This document shows, one piece after another, positions 1 through 7,361 of a DNA stretch of 12,479 nucleotides. Position numbers and translations under genes: made by a program. This stretch comes from Syntrophaceae bacterium. Lineage in GTDB: Bacteria > Desulfobacterota > Desulfomonilia > Desulfomonilales > Desulfomonilaceae. Numbering within the stretch: position 1 is the stretch's first letter; every line of letters begins with the position of its first letter. The notes beneath the pieces were generated by a model. The model did not search any database. It worked only from the letters and a program-made list of their open reading frames with translations, and was not told where the DNA came from. The stretch covers positions 1 through 12,479 of the forward strand of contig JACWAG010000057.1 in assembly GCA_014874425.1 (NCBI GenBank). The letters run 5' to 3'.

Positions 1-849
1 CAAAAGAGCTATTTGAACCCATGATTGGATCTTTGGGCTAGAGACGACCTCCGAGAAGAACCGGAGTGGATTAAAACCGAAATGTGCGGCCATCAGTAAG
101 AACAGCAGGAAGCCGCCGCCCATGAGAAGTCCGGCTTTGATAATCTGCACCCACGTTGTGGCAAGCATACCGCCGGCCACGGCATAGATCAACATGAGTA
201 TGCCAACAGAAATAACGGCCCAAGTATACGGAACACCTAGCAACAACTCCATAAGCTTGCCGCCGCCTACCATTTGCACAATTAGGTACATAATTGATAG
301 GAGAACAGCCGCCAATGCCATCGTGGCTCGAACTGGCGAAGGGGACGCCCTGAATGAAAGAATATCGCCTACGGTGTATTTGCCCACGTTTCGGCAAGGC
401 TCAGCCATAATTAGAAGCAAAGTCACATAGGCGAAACTTGTGCCTATGCAGTACATCATCCCGTCCCATCCGAAGAGCGATATAAGGCCAGAAACTCCAA
501 GAAATGATGCCGCCGACATAAAGTCGCCAGCCATTGCCCAGCCATTTTGAGTCCCAGTTATTGAGCTGGACGCCGCATAAAAAGCTCCCGTCGAAGTCGT
601 CCGTTTTGAGGCCCAATAAACAATTCCCAGGGTGATGACAATGAAAATACAAAACATCGTTATTGTTATTCTCTTGTCTGCCCCAACCTTCGGAGGAGTT
701 GCCGGCGCAGCGGTTGTACCATGTTGCGCAACCACCGCCTGCGCAATATAGGAGTCGGGACCGGCCACGGCCTGTGCTGGCATCAATGCCATGATGGACG
801 GGGTTAGCAGAGCAAAAATCAGCGCAAAAATGGCAATACGTCCCTTCAT
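1..849 (-). CDS. actP: Sodium/solute symporter, ActP (acetate permease) type, C-terminal part outside window
   Basis: Inner-membrane secondary transporter of the sodium:solute symporter (SSS) family, probably importing acetate or another short monocarboxylate with Na+ or H+. The 283 codons in the window are open to the left edge. Seen: an N-terminal hydrophobic signal-like segment (about 1-29, ending AQAVAGP) as in E. coli ActP, a hydrophilic linker, then a first core helix (about 60-79) ending in TLGIVYWASKR. Family-typical blocks follow: AMAGDFMSAASFLGVSGLI, GKYTVGDILSFR, MVGGGKLMELLLGV and AGGMLATTWVQIIKA. The start is ATG at 849 with AGGAGG nine bases upstream. It overlaps the stop of the DUF485 gene by four bases (ATGA), which suggests translational coupling. 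The family and the ActP-like subgroup are firm; the substrate is inferred. Confidence 0.93.
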   Translation of the reverse strand, partial: MKGRIAIFALIFALLTPSIMALMPAQAVAGPDSYIAQAVVAQHGTTAAPATPPKVGADKRITITMFCIFIVITLGIVYWASKRTTSTGAFYAASSSITGTQNGWAMAGDFMSAASFLGVSGLISLFGWDGMMYCIGTSFAYVTLLLIMAEPCRNVGKYTVGDILSFRASPSPVRATMALAAVLLSIMYLIVQMVGGGKLMELLLGVPYTWAVISVGILMLIYAVAGGMLATTWVQIIKAGLLMGGGFLLFLLMAAHFGFNPLRFFSEVVSSPKIQSWVQIALL

Positions 850-1172
850 CTCTGTATTCCTCCTTGCTTTAACTCCTCAAGCAGATCGGCCGTCATCTTG
901 TCCGAGAATCTGTTTGCCCAAGAAGCATAATAGCCCGCTATAAACCAACAGTAGACAAACAGTGCCAAAACCAGCAAATATCCCAAATTGATATCGCCTA
1001 TGACACACCATCCATAAAGCTTCCGCCCCAGATTTGCCACGACAAGAAAGATGACGAAAATGACAGCGGACACTATCCACCATCCGAAAAGAAACTTTTC
1101 TTTTCTACGACGCAGTTCTTTGAACTTAGGATTCCTGGCAATTGCGGACCAATCAGCCTTGTTTTGTTCCAC
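846..1172 (-). CDS. DUF485 small membrane protein, partner of the ActP-type symporter
   Basis: A 108-residue DUF485 (YjcH-like) protein. This family is usually encoded directly before actP, and its molecular role is not established; it is presumed to be an accessory subunit. Seen: the conserved amphipathic start IARNPKFKELRRRKEKF (about 11-27), then two membrane helices (about 28-47 and 62-85) and a charged C-terminal tail. The start chosen is GTG at 1172, because AAGGAG lies eight bases before it. A longer reading from GTG 1211 adds 13 lysine/arginine-rich residues and would run over that ribosome binding site. Its stop overlaps the symporter start as ATGA, so the two are co-translated. Confidence 0.88.
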   Translation of the reverse strand: MEQNKADWSAIARNPKFKELRRRKEKFLFGWWIVSAVIFVIFLVVANLGRKLYGWCVIGDINLGYLLVLALFVYCWFIAGYYASWANRFSDKMTADLLEELKQGGIQR

Positions 1173-1238
1173 CCTTCTTACTCCTTCCTTTCGATATTTG
1201 AATCGTCCCACTATGTCTTGCCGACGATCTTCTTGACA

Positions 1239-1361
1239 TCACTTCATGCCGCCACAAGAGAAATTCTTCGGTTCCTCCAGCGGGGAACCACAAGAGCACG
1301 AAGCCACACCGGTCAGGCTAGTTCTGTCTAAAACAGCGCGTGCGGACATGCCGAGCCACAT
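1239..1361 (-). CDS. Possible small cysteine-rich ORF, 40 residues, upstream of the DUF485-actP operon
   Basis: An unrecognised open frame from ATG 1361 to TGA 1239, on the same strand and in the same frame as the DUF485 gene, 66 bases upstream of it. The peptide begins MWLGMSARAVLDRTS and ends in a cysteine cluster (CSCGSP, then CGGMK). It is more G+C-rich than the 750 bases to its right, which fits coding DNA. Against it: the ribosome binding site is weak (GACGGA directly before ATCATG), no family is recognised, and an overlapping plus-strand frame (1246-1410, 54 codons, ATG to TAG) is equally open. It could also be untranslated leader. Existence as a gene is uncertain. Confidence 0.3.
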   Translation of the reverse strand: MWLGMSARAVLDRTSLTGVASCSCGSPLEEPKNFSCGGMK

Positions 1362-1536
1362 GATTCCGTCTCTTAAAAAGAACTTGTATTTAAGCCCGTT
1401 CAAACCTTAGCGGTATTTCGGGCGTAGTTCCAAAGTAGATCAAGGAAACCCAGTGACCATCAAGATTTAGGCAATTCGACAAAATTCATTTGGTCCAAAT
1501 TTCTTCGCATCCTTGCATTGAAGTTCACGAATCAGG

Positions 1537-1553
1537 ACCTCCGGGAGGTTTTT
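1537..1553 (+). terminator. Weak terminator-like hairpin on the plus strand
   Basis: ACCTC-CGG-GAGGT (1537-1549) is followed by TTTT on the plus strand. The stem has only five pairs, extendable by two G.U pairs, so it is marginal. No plus-strand gene is known to end here; only the doubtful 54-codon frame at 1246-1410 precedes it. Confidence 0.25.
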
Positions 1554-1677
1554 AATCAGCTTGACAAGATTGATGTTGACCTGAACAAAACACCTACGAT
1601 TGTGTTCTCGGTTATTTGAAATTTAAAGAAAATCAAGACCTATATTTTCACCATTATAATGAACAACGCTTATGATC

Positions 1678-1707
1678 GTAATACTAAAATTGTTACCTCT
1701 TTGTCAA
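1678..1707 (-). promoter_or_regulatory. Candidate sigma-70 promoter reading toward the DUF485-actP operon
   Basis: On the minus strand a perfect TTGACA (-35, complement of 1702-1707) is followed after 18 bases by TATTAC (-10, complement of 1678-1683; four of six consensus positions). Transcription would start near 1670 and reach the DUF485 start at 1172 after roughly 500 bases, or the small ORF at 1361 after about 310 bases, leaving a long leader. Promoter-like hexamers are common in A+T-rich DNA, so this is only a candidate. Confidence 0.35.
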
Positions 1708-1778
1708 ATAAACTCTTCAATAGAAAACCATTTTTTTAGAAGCGATTATCCGTATAAAACAGATAGGGATTTTTTTGG

Positions 1779-1794
1779 GTTCACTATAGCGAAC
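1779..1794. promoter_or_regulatory. 16-base near-perfect palindrome, possible operator
   Basis: GTTCACTATAGCGAAC differs from a perfect inverted repeat by a single position pair (A at 1783 against C at 1790). Its general shape, GTTC-N-CTATAG-N-GAAC, resembles operators of IclR-type regulators; that link is an inference from memory of the motif. It lies about 70 bases upstream of the candidate minus-strand promoter at 1678-1707, so it could serve activator control of the transporter operon. Confidence 0.35.
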
Positions 1795-1936
1795 AATATG
1801 CCTTATCGGAAATCGCCCGGGATTGTATAACCTGTCGACAAATAATAATTTTCCGCAGAGAATTTGGTAATGTCGATTCTTCAGAAGAAACACACAAGCG
1901 ATTCTGATAAAAGCAATAGCTAGCGCGCTTCAAAAC

Positions 1937-1957
1937 AAAGCCATTATGCATGGCTTT
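1937..1957 (-). terminator. Probable intrinsic terminator for the phoU-like transcript
   Basis: AAAGCCAT (1937-1944) and ATGGCTTT (1950-1957) form a perfect eight-pair stem with a five-base loop. Read on the minus strand, the stem is followed by GTTTTG, giving a T-rich run TTTGTTTTG. This placement, about 150 bases past the phoU-like stop codon, fits transcription termination of that gene. Confidence 0.5.
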
Positions 1958-2029
1958 TCCTGGTTTCGATCCTACGGCGTTCATAAAAATTCAGATTGAA
2001 GACTATTTTGGCGCATACGATTTCGGAAG

Positions 2030-2074
2030 ACCATAGCCATTTCCGCTCAAAATCAAATCACGGAAACGGCTGGT
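2030..2074 (-). other. Long stem-loop in the 3' region of the phoU-like gene
   Basis: On the minus strand GCCGTTTCCG (complement of 2061-2070) pairs with CGGAAATGGC (complement of 2036-2045): ten pairs, one of them G.U, around a 15-base loop. Beyond a two-base bulge, ACCA pairs with TGGT for four more pairs. The fourth core pair is G.U only in the minus-strand RNA; on the plus strand it would be an A.C mismatch. This favours function in the phoU-like mRNA, whose stop codon is 33 bases upstream. No T-run follows directly, so it may stabilise the 3' end rather than terminate. Confidence 0.5.
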
Positions 2075-2107
2075 AATGAATATCAAGTAATTGAGTTGAA
2101 TGAGATT

Positions 2108-2818
2108 TCAGGCTTCTTCAGGCAGAATATTGAGAAGATCTTCGGCCATTGTCCTAACATGTCTCATAAGAGCTTGAATGGATTCCAGAATATCAAGATA
2201 CAAAGAAGAACCGCGAGGGGCGCAAATGCCTTTAAGAAGACGGTCAACATGACTGATCTGGAGGTCCTGACACAATTGATCCAGCCTTTTTTCTTCAGAG
2301 ATTATGTGGTTCAACAAATATTTATTGGGAGCGATTATAGAATCACGTAAATTTTTCAGCATTTCAAGAACAAATTTGAGCAGATCGTCTACTTCAAAGA
2401 GGCCTTTTTCACTAAAGGGAACGCTGTCTCGCGCTTTGATCTTACAACAATTCAAAATACCTTCCAGGAAGTCCCCAATTCTTTCCAGGTGGCTAGGAAA
2501 AAGAATGATTGTCCTGCACATCTCTATTGGCTCCTTTAGAGCGCAGGCCAGACTGGTCGTAAGTAGCTTTTCCTGCTCGTGCACATCCTTTCCGAGGACC
2601 TCGCAAGCGTCAATCTCTTCAGGGCAGTCACTTATGAAACCGAGTCTGACTAATCTAGCCATCTCGATCAACTTGCTCAGCATCACCAACAGGCCTTCCT
2701 CTAGGGTAAGGCTTTCTGAAACCGGATGTTTATAAAGACTCTCGAGTTTCAAAGTCTCGGCGTCAAATTTTGGGCTTATCATTCTAATGGGATTAAAGAA
2801 AACTTGTTTGTCTTTCAT
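2108..2818 (-). CDS. PhoU-like (DUF47/PhoU family) helical protein
   Basis: A 236-residue, mostly helical, cytoplasmic protein with PhoU resemblance. PhoU proteins are metal-binding three-helix-bundle regulators of phosphate uptake or partners of ion transporters. Seen: the signature SHLERIGDFLEGI (109-121), carrying the E-x3-D metal-binding pattern (E112, D116). The equivalent motif of the second repeat (about 213-229, ALMRHVRTMAEDLL) lacks those acidic residues, so it is at best half-canonical. ATG at 2818 is chosen because AGGAGG lies nine bases upstream; a longer frame to TTG 2836 would overlap that site. No pst, pit or phoBR genes are nearby, so the partner is unknown. It is divergent from the dehydrogenase gene. 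Confidence 0.72.
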   Translation of the reverse strand: MKDKQVFFNPIRMISPKFDAETLKLESLYKHPVSESLTLEEGLLVMLSKLIEMARLVRLGFISDCPEEIDACEVLGKDVHEQEKLLTTSLACALKEPIEMCRTIILFPSHLERIGDFLEGILNCCKIKARDSVPFSEKGLFEVDDLLKFVLEMLKNLRDSIIAPNKYLLNHIISEEKRLDQLCQDLQISHVDRLLKGICAPRGSSLYLDILESIQALMRHVRTMAEDLLNILPEEA

Positions 2819-3100
2819 CGGGTGGGACCTCCTCAAACTAAATGGCCATATATGGATTGCAGAAACTGGAAGATAAATCCATTTGTAACAGAAAAAATGG
2901 CTGAAAACAAGTGTTTTGAGCGATGTTCAGATGTCGAGGAGAAACTCGGGCTTCTGGTTGAAACTTTCTTCATTTCCCCATGTAAAATGTTTATATGCTC
3001 AACTGTTGATAATGAATCTCCACCAGAATTTCAGTCATGAATTGGTTTGTTTTCGGACATAATATAACTCATGATTCTTGATTGCCATGTATCAATTTTT

Positions 3101-3129
3101 TTTACAAAATGTAAAGATCCTGATATGTT
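3101..3129 (+). promoter_or_regulatory. Candidate sigma-70 promoter for the dehydrogenase-kinase operon
   Basis: TTTACA (3101-3106, five of six consensus positions) and TATGTT (3124-3129, four of six) are separated by exactly 17 bases. The predicted start near 3136 gives a leader of about 74 bases before ATG 3210. Inside that leader GCTAC-TTC-GTAGC (3155-3167) can form a small hairpin. The intergenic region 2819-3209 otherwise shows nothing clear; an open frame reaching 3040 on the plus strand begins inside the phoU-like gene and looks spurious. Confidence 0.4.
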
Positions 3130-3209
3130 TTGCTTCTGATAAACTAGGATATTAGCTACTTCGTAGCGGCTACAAAAAAGTGTAAAAATGTAGTCGGAGA
3201 GAAATCAAC

Positions 3210-4169
3210 ATGAAAGCCCTGTATTTCAATGGATCGAGTTTGGAATTGCGGGAGACCCCTATCCCTGAGGCTGGAGAGGATGGTTCTCTTATAAAAGTCC
3301 TGATGGCCGGCATATGCCGGACAGACTTGGAGATATTGAAAGGATACATGAATTTTGTCGGAGTGCTTGGCCACGAGTTTGTTGGCAAGGTTGTAGAGTC
3401 TTCTGACAGTTCGTTTTTAGGAAAGAGAGTTGTCGGCGAAATAAACGCTGGTTGCGGCCATTGCGATTTTTGCAGGAAGGGGTTGAATAGACACTGCGAG
3501 AATCGCAAAGTCTTGGGTATCGCAGGACTCAATGGGGCCTTTGCCGAATACTTGACATTACCGACTTCCAATTTATGTCTGGTTCCTGATTCCTTGTCTA
3601 ATCAAAGCGCAGTATTTGTCGAACCAATGGCTGCCGCAACTGAAATTCTTGAGCAGATTCACGTCCTCCCGGATAGCCGTATTCTTATCGTAGGAGATGG
3701 TAGACTGTCTTTTTTAATCTTTCTTGTTTTACGGTTAACGGGCGCAAGCGTTACAGTACTCTCCAAGCACACGGCCAAGAAAGAGAAATTCGAAAGAATT
3801 GGCGCTAAAGTCGTTATCAGTGACGAGGTTTCCCAGAAAGCGATAGGGAAGTTTGATTTTGTTGTCGAAGCCTCCGGAAGTCCTTCAGGCTGGAGCTTGG
3901 CGTCGTCGCTAGTCAAGCCCAGGGGTGTCATGGTACTTAAGAGCACTTACCATGGTGACTTGCAATTCAACACCGCCATGTTGGTAATAAACGAAATATC
4001 GGTTGTTGGGTCACGATGTGGAAGGTTCGAGCCTGCTTTACGATTACTGGAAAGAGGGCTGGTGGATCCAACGGTCCTGATCTCTGATTCTTTCAGTCTT
4101 GATGATTACAGCGCCGCATTTAGAAGGGCCACGGATGGGAACACATTCAAGACGCTGTTCCGGATTTAG
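3210..4169 (+). CDS. Zinc-type medium-chain alcohol/polyol dehydrogenase (MDR superfamily)
   Basis: A 319-residue cytoplasmic oxidoreductase of the threonine/sorbitol dehydrogenase-like MDR group, expected to interconvert an alcohol and a carbonyl with NAD(P). Seen: catalytic zinc ligands C36 (GICRTD), H55-E56 (GHEFVGK) and E138 (VEPM), and a structural zinc site C82-x2-C85-x2-C88-x7-C96. The Rossmann fold has its glycine loop as GDGRLS (162-167), so the third glycine is replaced by serine. The strand-2 end (VTVLSKHTAKK) has no acidic residue where NAD-specific enzymes usually carry one, which hints at NADP. It is slightly shorter than typical members (about 340-350). The start is ATG with GGAGA nine bases before. 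The histidine kinase gene follows after 14 bases. The substrate cannot be named. Confidence 0.9.
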   Translation: MKALYFNGSSLELRETPIPEAGEDGSLIKVLMAGICRTDLEILKGYMNFVGVLGHEFVGKVVESSDSSFLGKRVVGEINAGCGHCDFCRKGLNRHCENRKVLGIAGLNGAFAEYLTLPTSNLCLVPDSLSNQSAVFVEPMAAATEILEQIHVLPDSRILIVGDGRLSFLIFLVLRLTGASVTVLSKHTAKKEKFERIGAKVVISDEVSQKAIGKFDFVVEASGSPSGWSLASSLVKPRGVMVLKSTYHGDLQFNTAMLVINEISVVGSRCGRFEPALRLLERGLVDPTVLISDSFSLDDYSAAFRRATDGNTFKTLFRI

Positions 4170-4183
4170 CCGTATAAATCCTG

Positions 4184-7100
4184 GTGGTATTAACTTTGGG
4201 ACATCTTTTCAACGACCGGCTCAAATCATCAAGGAACCTGTGGGTCCTTCTGATTTTATTCGTGATCCTGGGAGGACTATCAGCGTATCTTATTGCTAGG
4301 CTTTATATGACCACCTCGCTGCTGGCCGACTTCAAATTGAGGTCATTCGTTCACGAGACTGATTTCAAAAGAGGGCTACTGGAGGAACTCTTTGAACATA
4401 GAGAGCATGATTTCGAATCCATTGCCAAGTCTAAGGCATTAAGTGTTTTCCTGTCCAGCCTGGCGGATAAAGCTCTCTCACAACATGGTTCTAAAAAACT
4501 GATTTCTGAAATTGAATCCGATTTCAATAGGAGACTGGATTTAATCAAAGAATCTGAACTGCCGGCCTTCCTTAGTATAACCTATTATGATTTTGAGCGA
4601 GGAAAAGTGCTTGCCGATGCGCAATCCTCCAAGGAACTTGGCTCTTTAGATGAGTCCTTTTTGAGAGGGCTTGATCTTGATCCATCCGGGAAACCGAAAT
4701 TCCTTGTTAAATGTTCCGGAAGCCACTGTAAAGTCTATCTGATTGGCTTGGTTTCACATGAGGGGAGTCGCAGGGGTGTTCTTGTGACGGAATTGTCTGC
4801 GCAGGCCCTTTTGAAAAGAGTAAGATCGTTTGAGGTTCAAAAACCTAAAGAACCTGAATGGATACTGGACAGACGCGGAACAATAATAGCCGGGCCTGAA
4901 TCGACCATCGGTTCCAGTGTAAAAGATATTTTCGGTGTCTCTTTGGAGAATCTAAACAAAGTAAGATCGTTGACTCCGAACAAAAACTACACTGGTCTGA
5001 TTCATGGGCCTGTACTTGCTCTGACACGTAGCCTAGGAATTGGAGGCATGTCTATTCTGGAAATCTCCCCAGACATGATTTATGCGAAATATCCCTCGTT
5101 TGGTTTATGGGGTCTTCTCATTTTTTCTCTCATGGGAGGACTCGGACTGATGTTGGTCTATGTGTACAGGAGCTTCTACGTCCAAAATCAAATGAACAGT
5201 GAGCTTCAAGAAGCCAAAGAGCTTCTTGAGACAAGAATCCATGAGCGAACATCTGAACTTGAGGCGGCAAACGATGAACTTGCCTCTGAAATCACCGAAC
5301 GCCAGCAATCCCAGGAGAAACTTTATCAGCAGGCCCAGATACTTGCCTCAATTACAGACACTATTCTTATTATTTCTACGGACAAGAAGATCATTTATGG
5401 AAACGCCACCGCATGTGAACTCTTTGGAGATGGCTCCGAACAGTCCATCATCGGTAGAGACTGTTACGAAATGTTAAGGGAGGTCGGGGACATTTGCGAC
5501 GACTGCCTGCTTGATCTCATGATTTCAGAAGAAAGACCGTATAAAAAAGTAACAATATGGCATAACAAGGGCGGGAGTGAATTGTGGGTCTACAATACGG
5601 CGTTTCCATATCGCGATGATCAAGGGCACCTATTGGGAGCGATTGTGCTGAGCACCGATTATTCTGCACAAAAGGAGATCGAGATAGCCCTCAATCGCGC
5701 AAAAGAGCACGCTGAAGCGGCAAGTAAGGCCAAAAGTGATTTCCTAGCTCGAATGAGCCACGAAATTCGGACCCCGATGTATGGCATCCTGGGGACCTTG
5801 GAACTGGCGCTTGATGGGGAATTGAAAGCCGAACAAAGAGACCTCTTACTTACAGCGAAGTTTTCTGCGGAAGCTCTTCAGGGAATTCTGAACGATATTC
5901 TGGATTTCTCAAAGATTGAGGCCCGCAAGATTGATTTGGAAGAGAAGATATTTTCCCCGCTCACTGTTGTTGAGTCGGTATTTGACACATTAGCTGTAAG
6001 AGTCCAGGAAAAGGGTTTGGAATTGGTTTCAGACGTAAAGCCGGAAATACCTGTCGCCATGATTGGTGACCCTTTTAGACTACGGCAAATCTTGCTGAAC
6101 CTGGTGGGTAATGCTGTAAAATTCACTGATCACGGAGAAATTCTCATAAGCGTTTTTCGGAAGCAGCGTTTACGGAACCAACTTTGGCTTGAATTTGTTG
6201 TCTCAGACACCGGGATAGGAGTCAATCCTGACAAGCTGAAGACAATCTTTGATCCTTTTGCGCAAGCGGAGGGTTTTATTTCACGAACCTTCGGTGGCAC
6301 TGGTCTTGGGCTGGCCATATCGAGTTCTCTGGTTAATATTATGGGTGGGGAGATCTGGGCCGACAGCGTTCCTGGTAAAGGAAGTTCTTTTCATTTTTCC
6401 ATACCTCTAAAAATTGTCGATGATCTCCAGCCTTTGGAAGAAGAATATTGCACAGATCCAAGCGATGTCAGGGTGCTAGTCGTTGATGACAACCCGACAA
6501 ATCGGCGCATCCTCGTGGAAAATCTGGCCAGGTGGGGACTCTGCGCTGATGAAGCCCCAGACGCTGAACAAGCTCTCTTGAGCTTATCTCATGCGCAAGC
6601 CGAGCAGCGGCCTTACCATTTGATCCTGCTCGATCAGCGCCTGCCGGGCATGTCAGGATTGGAACTGCTGCAACAAATGGCGGATACTCCCGGTACAAAG
6701 GCAATTCTCCTGTCATCGTCGGCGGATATTCATGAAAGGTTGAAGTCTGAAGAACTTGGCGTAATCGATTTCCTGTTGAAACCGGTGAAACAGGCGGATC
6801 TAAAGAAAAGCGTTCTAATAGCGTTGGGCTGGAGAACGAGACCTGAGCAGAAAGAGGCGGCCATATTGCCTCAAAAAAATGCGACTGGTGTTTCTGCGCC
6901 GGCATTACGGGTCCTTTTGGCTGAAGATAATCCCGTAAACCAGAATCTAATTAAGAAGGTGCTCGAAAAAAGCGGTTATGAAGTGACCGTAGTCAGTAAT
7001 GGACGAATGGCGGTCCATGCAGTCTCGGAAAGCGATTTTGACCTCGTCCTGATGGACATCCAAATGCCGGAGATGGATGGGCTTACAGCGACCAAACTGA

Positions 7101-7303
7101 TACGGCGCAATGAAGAGCGTTATGGGAAACACCTCCCTGTCTTCGCCATGACTGCCCATGCGTACAAGGAGGCTGAGCATCTGTGTCGCGAATCCGGGAT
7201 GGACGGCTACCTTACAAAACCGATCAGCGGGTCAAAGCTTACCAAGATCCTGGCAAAAATCCTGGCAGGGAACACTAGACGTAGCAAAAAGACCTCAACG
7301 TAA
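4184..7303 (+). CDS. Membrane-bound hybrid sensor histidine kinase: periplasmic sensor, PAS, HisKA-HATPase, two REC domains
   Basis: A 1039-residue hybrid kinase. Order seen: TM1 (about 19-41); a periplasmic region of about 265 residues, probably Cache-like, with C and H residues in VKCSGSHCKVY; TM2 (306-328); a coiled coil (about 335-385); PAS (386-500); HisKA with phospho-acceptor H526 in SHEIRTPMYGIL; HATPase with an N-box (NLVGNAVKF) and glycine boxes DTGIGV and GGTGLGLA; REC1 (about 766-885, D817 in LLDQRLPG); REC2 (about 904-1025, D958 in LMDIQMPEMDG). No HPt domain is present, so phosphotransfer to a separate HPt or regulator is expected. The PAS domain carries C427, C438 and C441. The start is GTG with no clear ribosome binding site, 14 bases after the dehydrogenase stop, so translational coupling is likely; TTG 4196 is an alternative. 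Confidence 0.93.
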   Translation: MVLTLGHLFNDRLKSSRNLWVLLILFVILGGLSAYLIARLYMTTSLLADFKLRSFVHETDFKRGLLEELFEHREHDFESIAKSKALSVFLSSLADKALSQHGSKKLISEIESDFNRRLDLIKESELPAFLSITYYDFERGKVLADAQSSKELGSLDESFLRGLDLDPSGKPKFLVKCSGSHCKVYLIGLVSHEGSRRGVLVTELSAQALLKRVRSFEVQKPKEPEWILDRRGTIIAGPESTIGSSVKDIFGVSLENLNKVRSLTPNKNYTGLIHGPVLALTRSLGIGGMSILEISPDMIYAKYPSFGLWGLLIFSLMGGLGLMLVYVYRSFYVQNQMNSELQEAKELLETRIHERTSELEAANDELASEITERQQSQEKLYQQAQILASITDTILIISTDKKIIYGNATACELFGDGSEQSIIGRDCYEMLREVGDICDDCLLDLMISEERPYKKVTIWHNKGGSELWVYNTAFPYRDDQGHLLGAIVLSTDYSAQKEIEIALNRAKEHAEAASKAKSDFLARMSHEIRTPMYGILGTLELALDGELKAEQRDLLLTAKFSAEALQGILNDILDFSKIEARKIDLEEKIFSPLTVVESVFDTLAVRVQEKGLELVSDVKPEIPVAMIGDPFRLRQILLNLVGNAVKFTDHGEILISVFRKQRLRNQLWLEFVVSDTGIGVNPDKLKTIFDPFAQAEGFISRTFGGTGLGLAISSSLVNIMGGEIWADSVPGKGSSFHFSIPLKIVDDLQPLEEEYCTDPSDVRVLVVDDNPTNRRILVENLARWGLCADEAPDAEQALLSLSHAQAEQRPYHLILLDQRLPGMSGLELLQQMADTPGTKAILLSSSADIHERLKSEELGVIDFLLKPVKQADLKKSVLIALGWRTRPEQKEAAILPQKNATGVSAPALRVLLAEDNPVNQNLIKKVLEKSGYEVTVVSNGRMAVHAVSESDFDLVLMDIQMPEMDGLTATKLIRRNEERYGKHLPVFAMTAHAYKEAEHLCRESGMDGYLTKPISGSKLTKILAKILAGNTRRSKKTST

Positions 7304-7361
7304 TTGACCGGATTCGGAATCTTATCCCGAAGAGTTTGGAATCGTCGTCTAGCGCCGGAGT

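Larger units (their letters stand above)
1362..2107. other. Gene-poor A+T-rich intergenic stretch between the transporter operon and the phoU-like gene
   Basis: About 750 bases with no convincing gene. The minus-strand reading frame at 1784-1984 (66 codons, Cys/Ser/Ile-rich) has no family resemblance and no good ribosome binding site. On the plus strand, 1428-1739 is one open frame apart from a TGA at 1617-1619, without an ATG start in its first part; it may be a decayed gene. The stretch also contains a minus-strand promoter candidate, a 16-base palindrome and three hairpins, listed separately. No tRNA-like fold or insertion-sequence end was recognised. Confidence 0.6.

Noticed and set aside
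71..652. Two minus-strand frames (71-397 and 401-652) as separate genes
   Set aside because: They are out-of-frame shadows of the ActP-type symporter, whose frame runs unbroken from 849 to the window edge with clear family motifs.
1172..1361. TGA at 1239-1241 as a second selenocysteine codon, joining the small cysteine-rich frame to the DUF485 gene
   Set aside because: The frames do connect (codon context AAG-TGA-TGT), but DUF485 has its own start with a good ribosome binding site, no known family has this fusion, and no clean SECIS loop was seen after the TGA.
1784..1984. Minus-strand 66-codon frame in the gene-poor stretch
   Set aside because: Composition looks random, no ribosome binding site or recognised family, and it contains the terminator-like hairpin at 1937-1957.
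1784..2040. Insertion-sequence or mobile-element remnant in the A+T-rich stretch
   Set aside because: No paired terminal repeats, target duplication or recognisable transposase piece could be found by eye.
2726..3040. Plus-strand frame of 104 codons across the phoU-like start
   Set aside because: It begins antisense inside the phoU-like gene, has no ribosome binding site and no family features. It would occupy the divergent promoter region.
7313..7331. TTCGG/CCGAA hairpin between the convergent kinase and peptidase genes as a terminator
   Set aside because: Only five pairs with a nine-base loop and no T-run on either strand.
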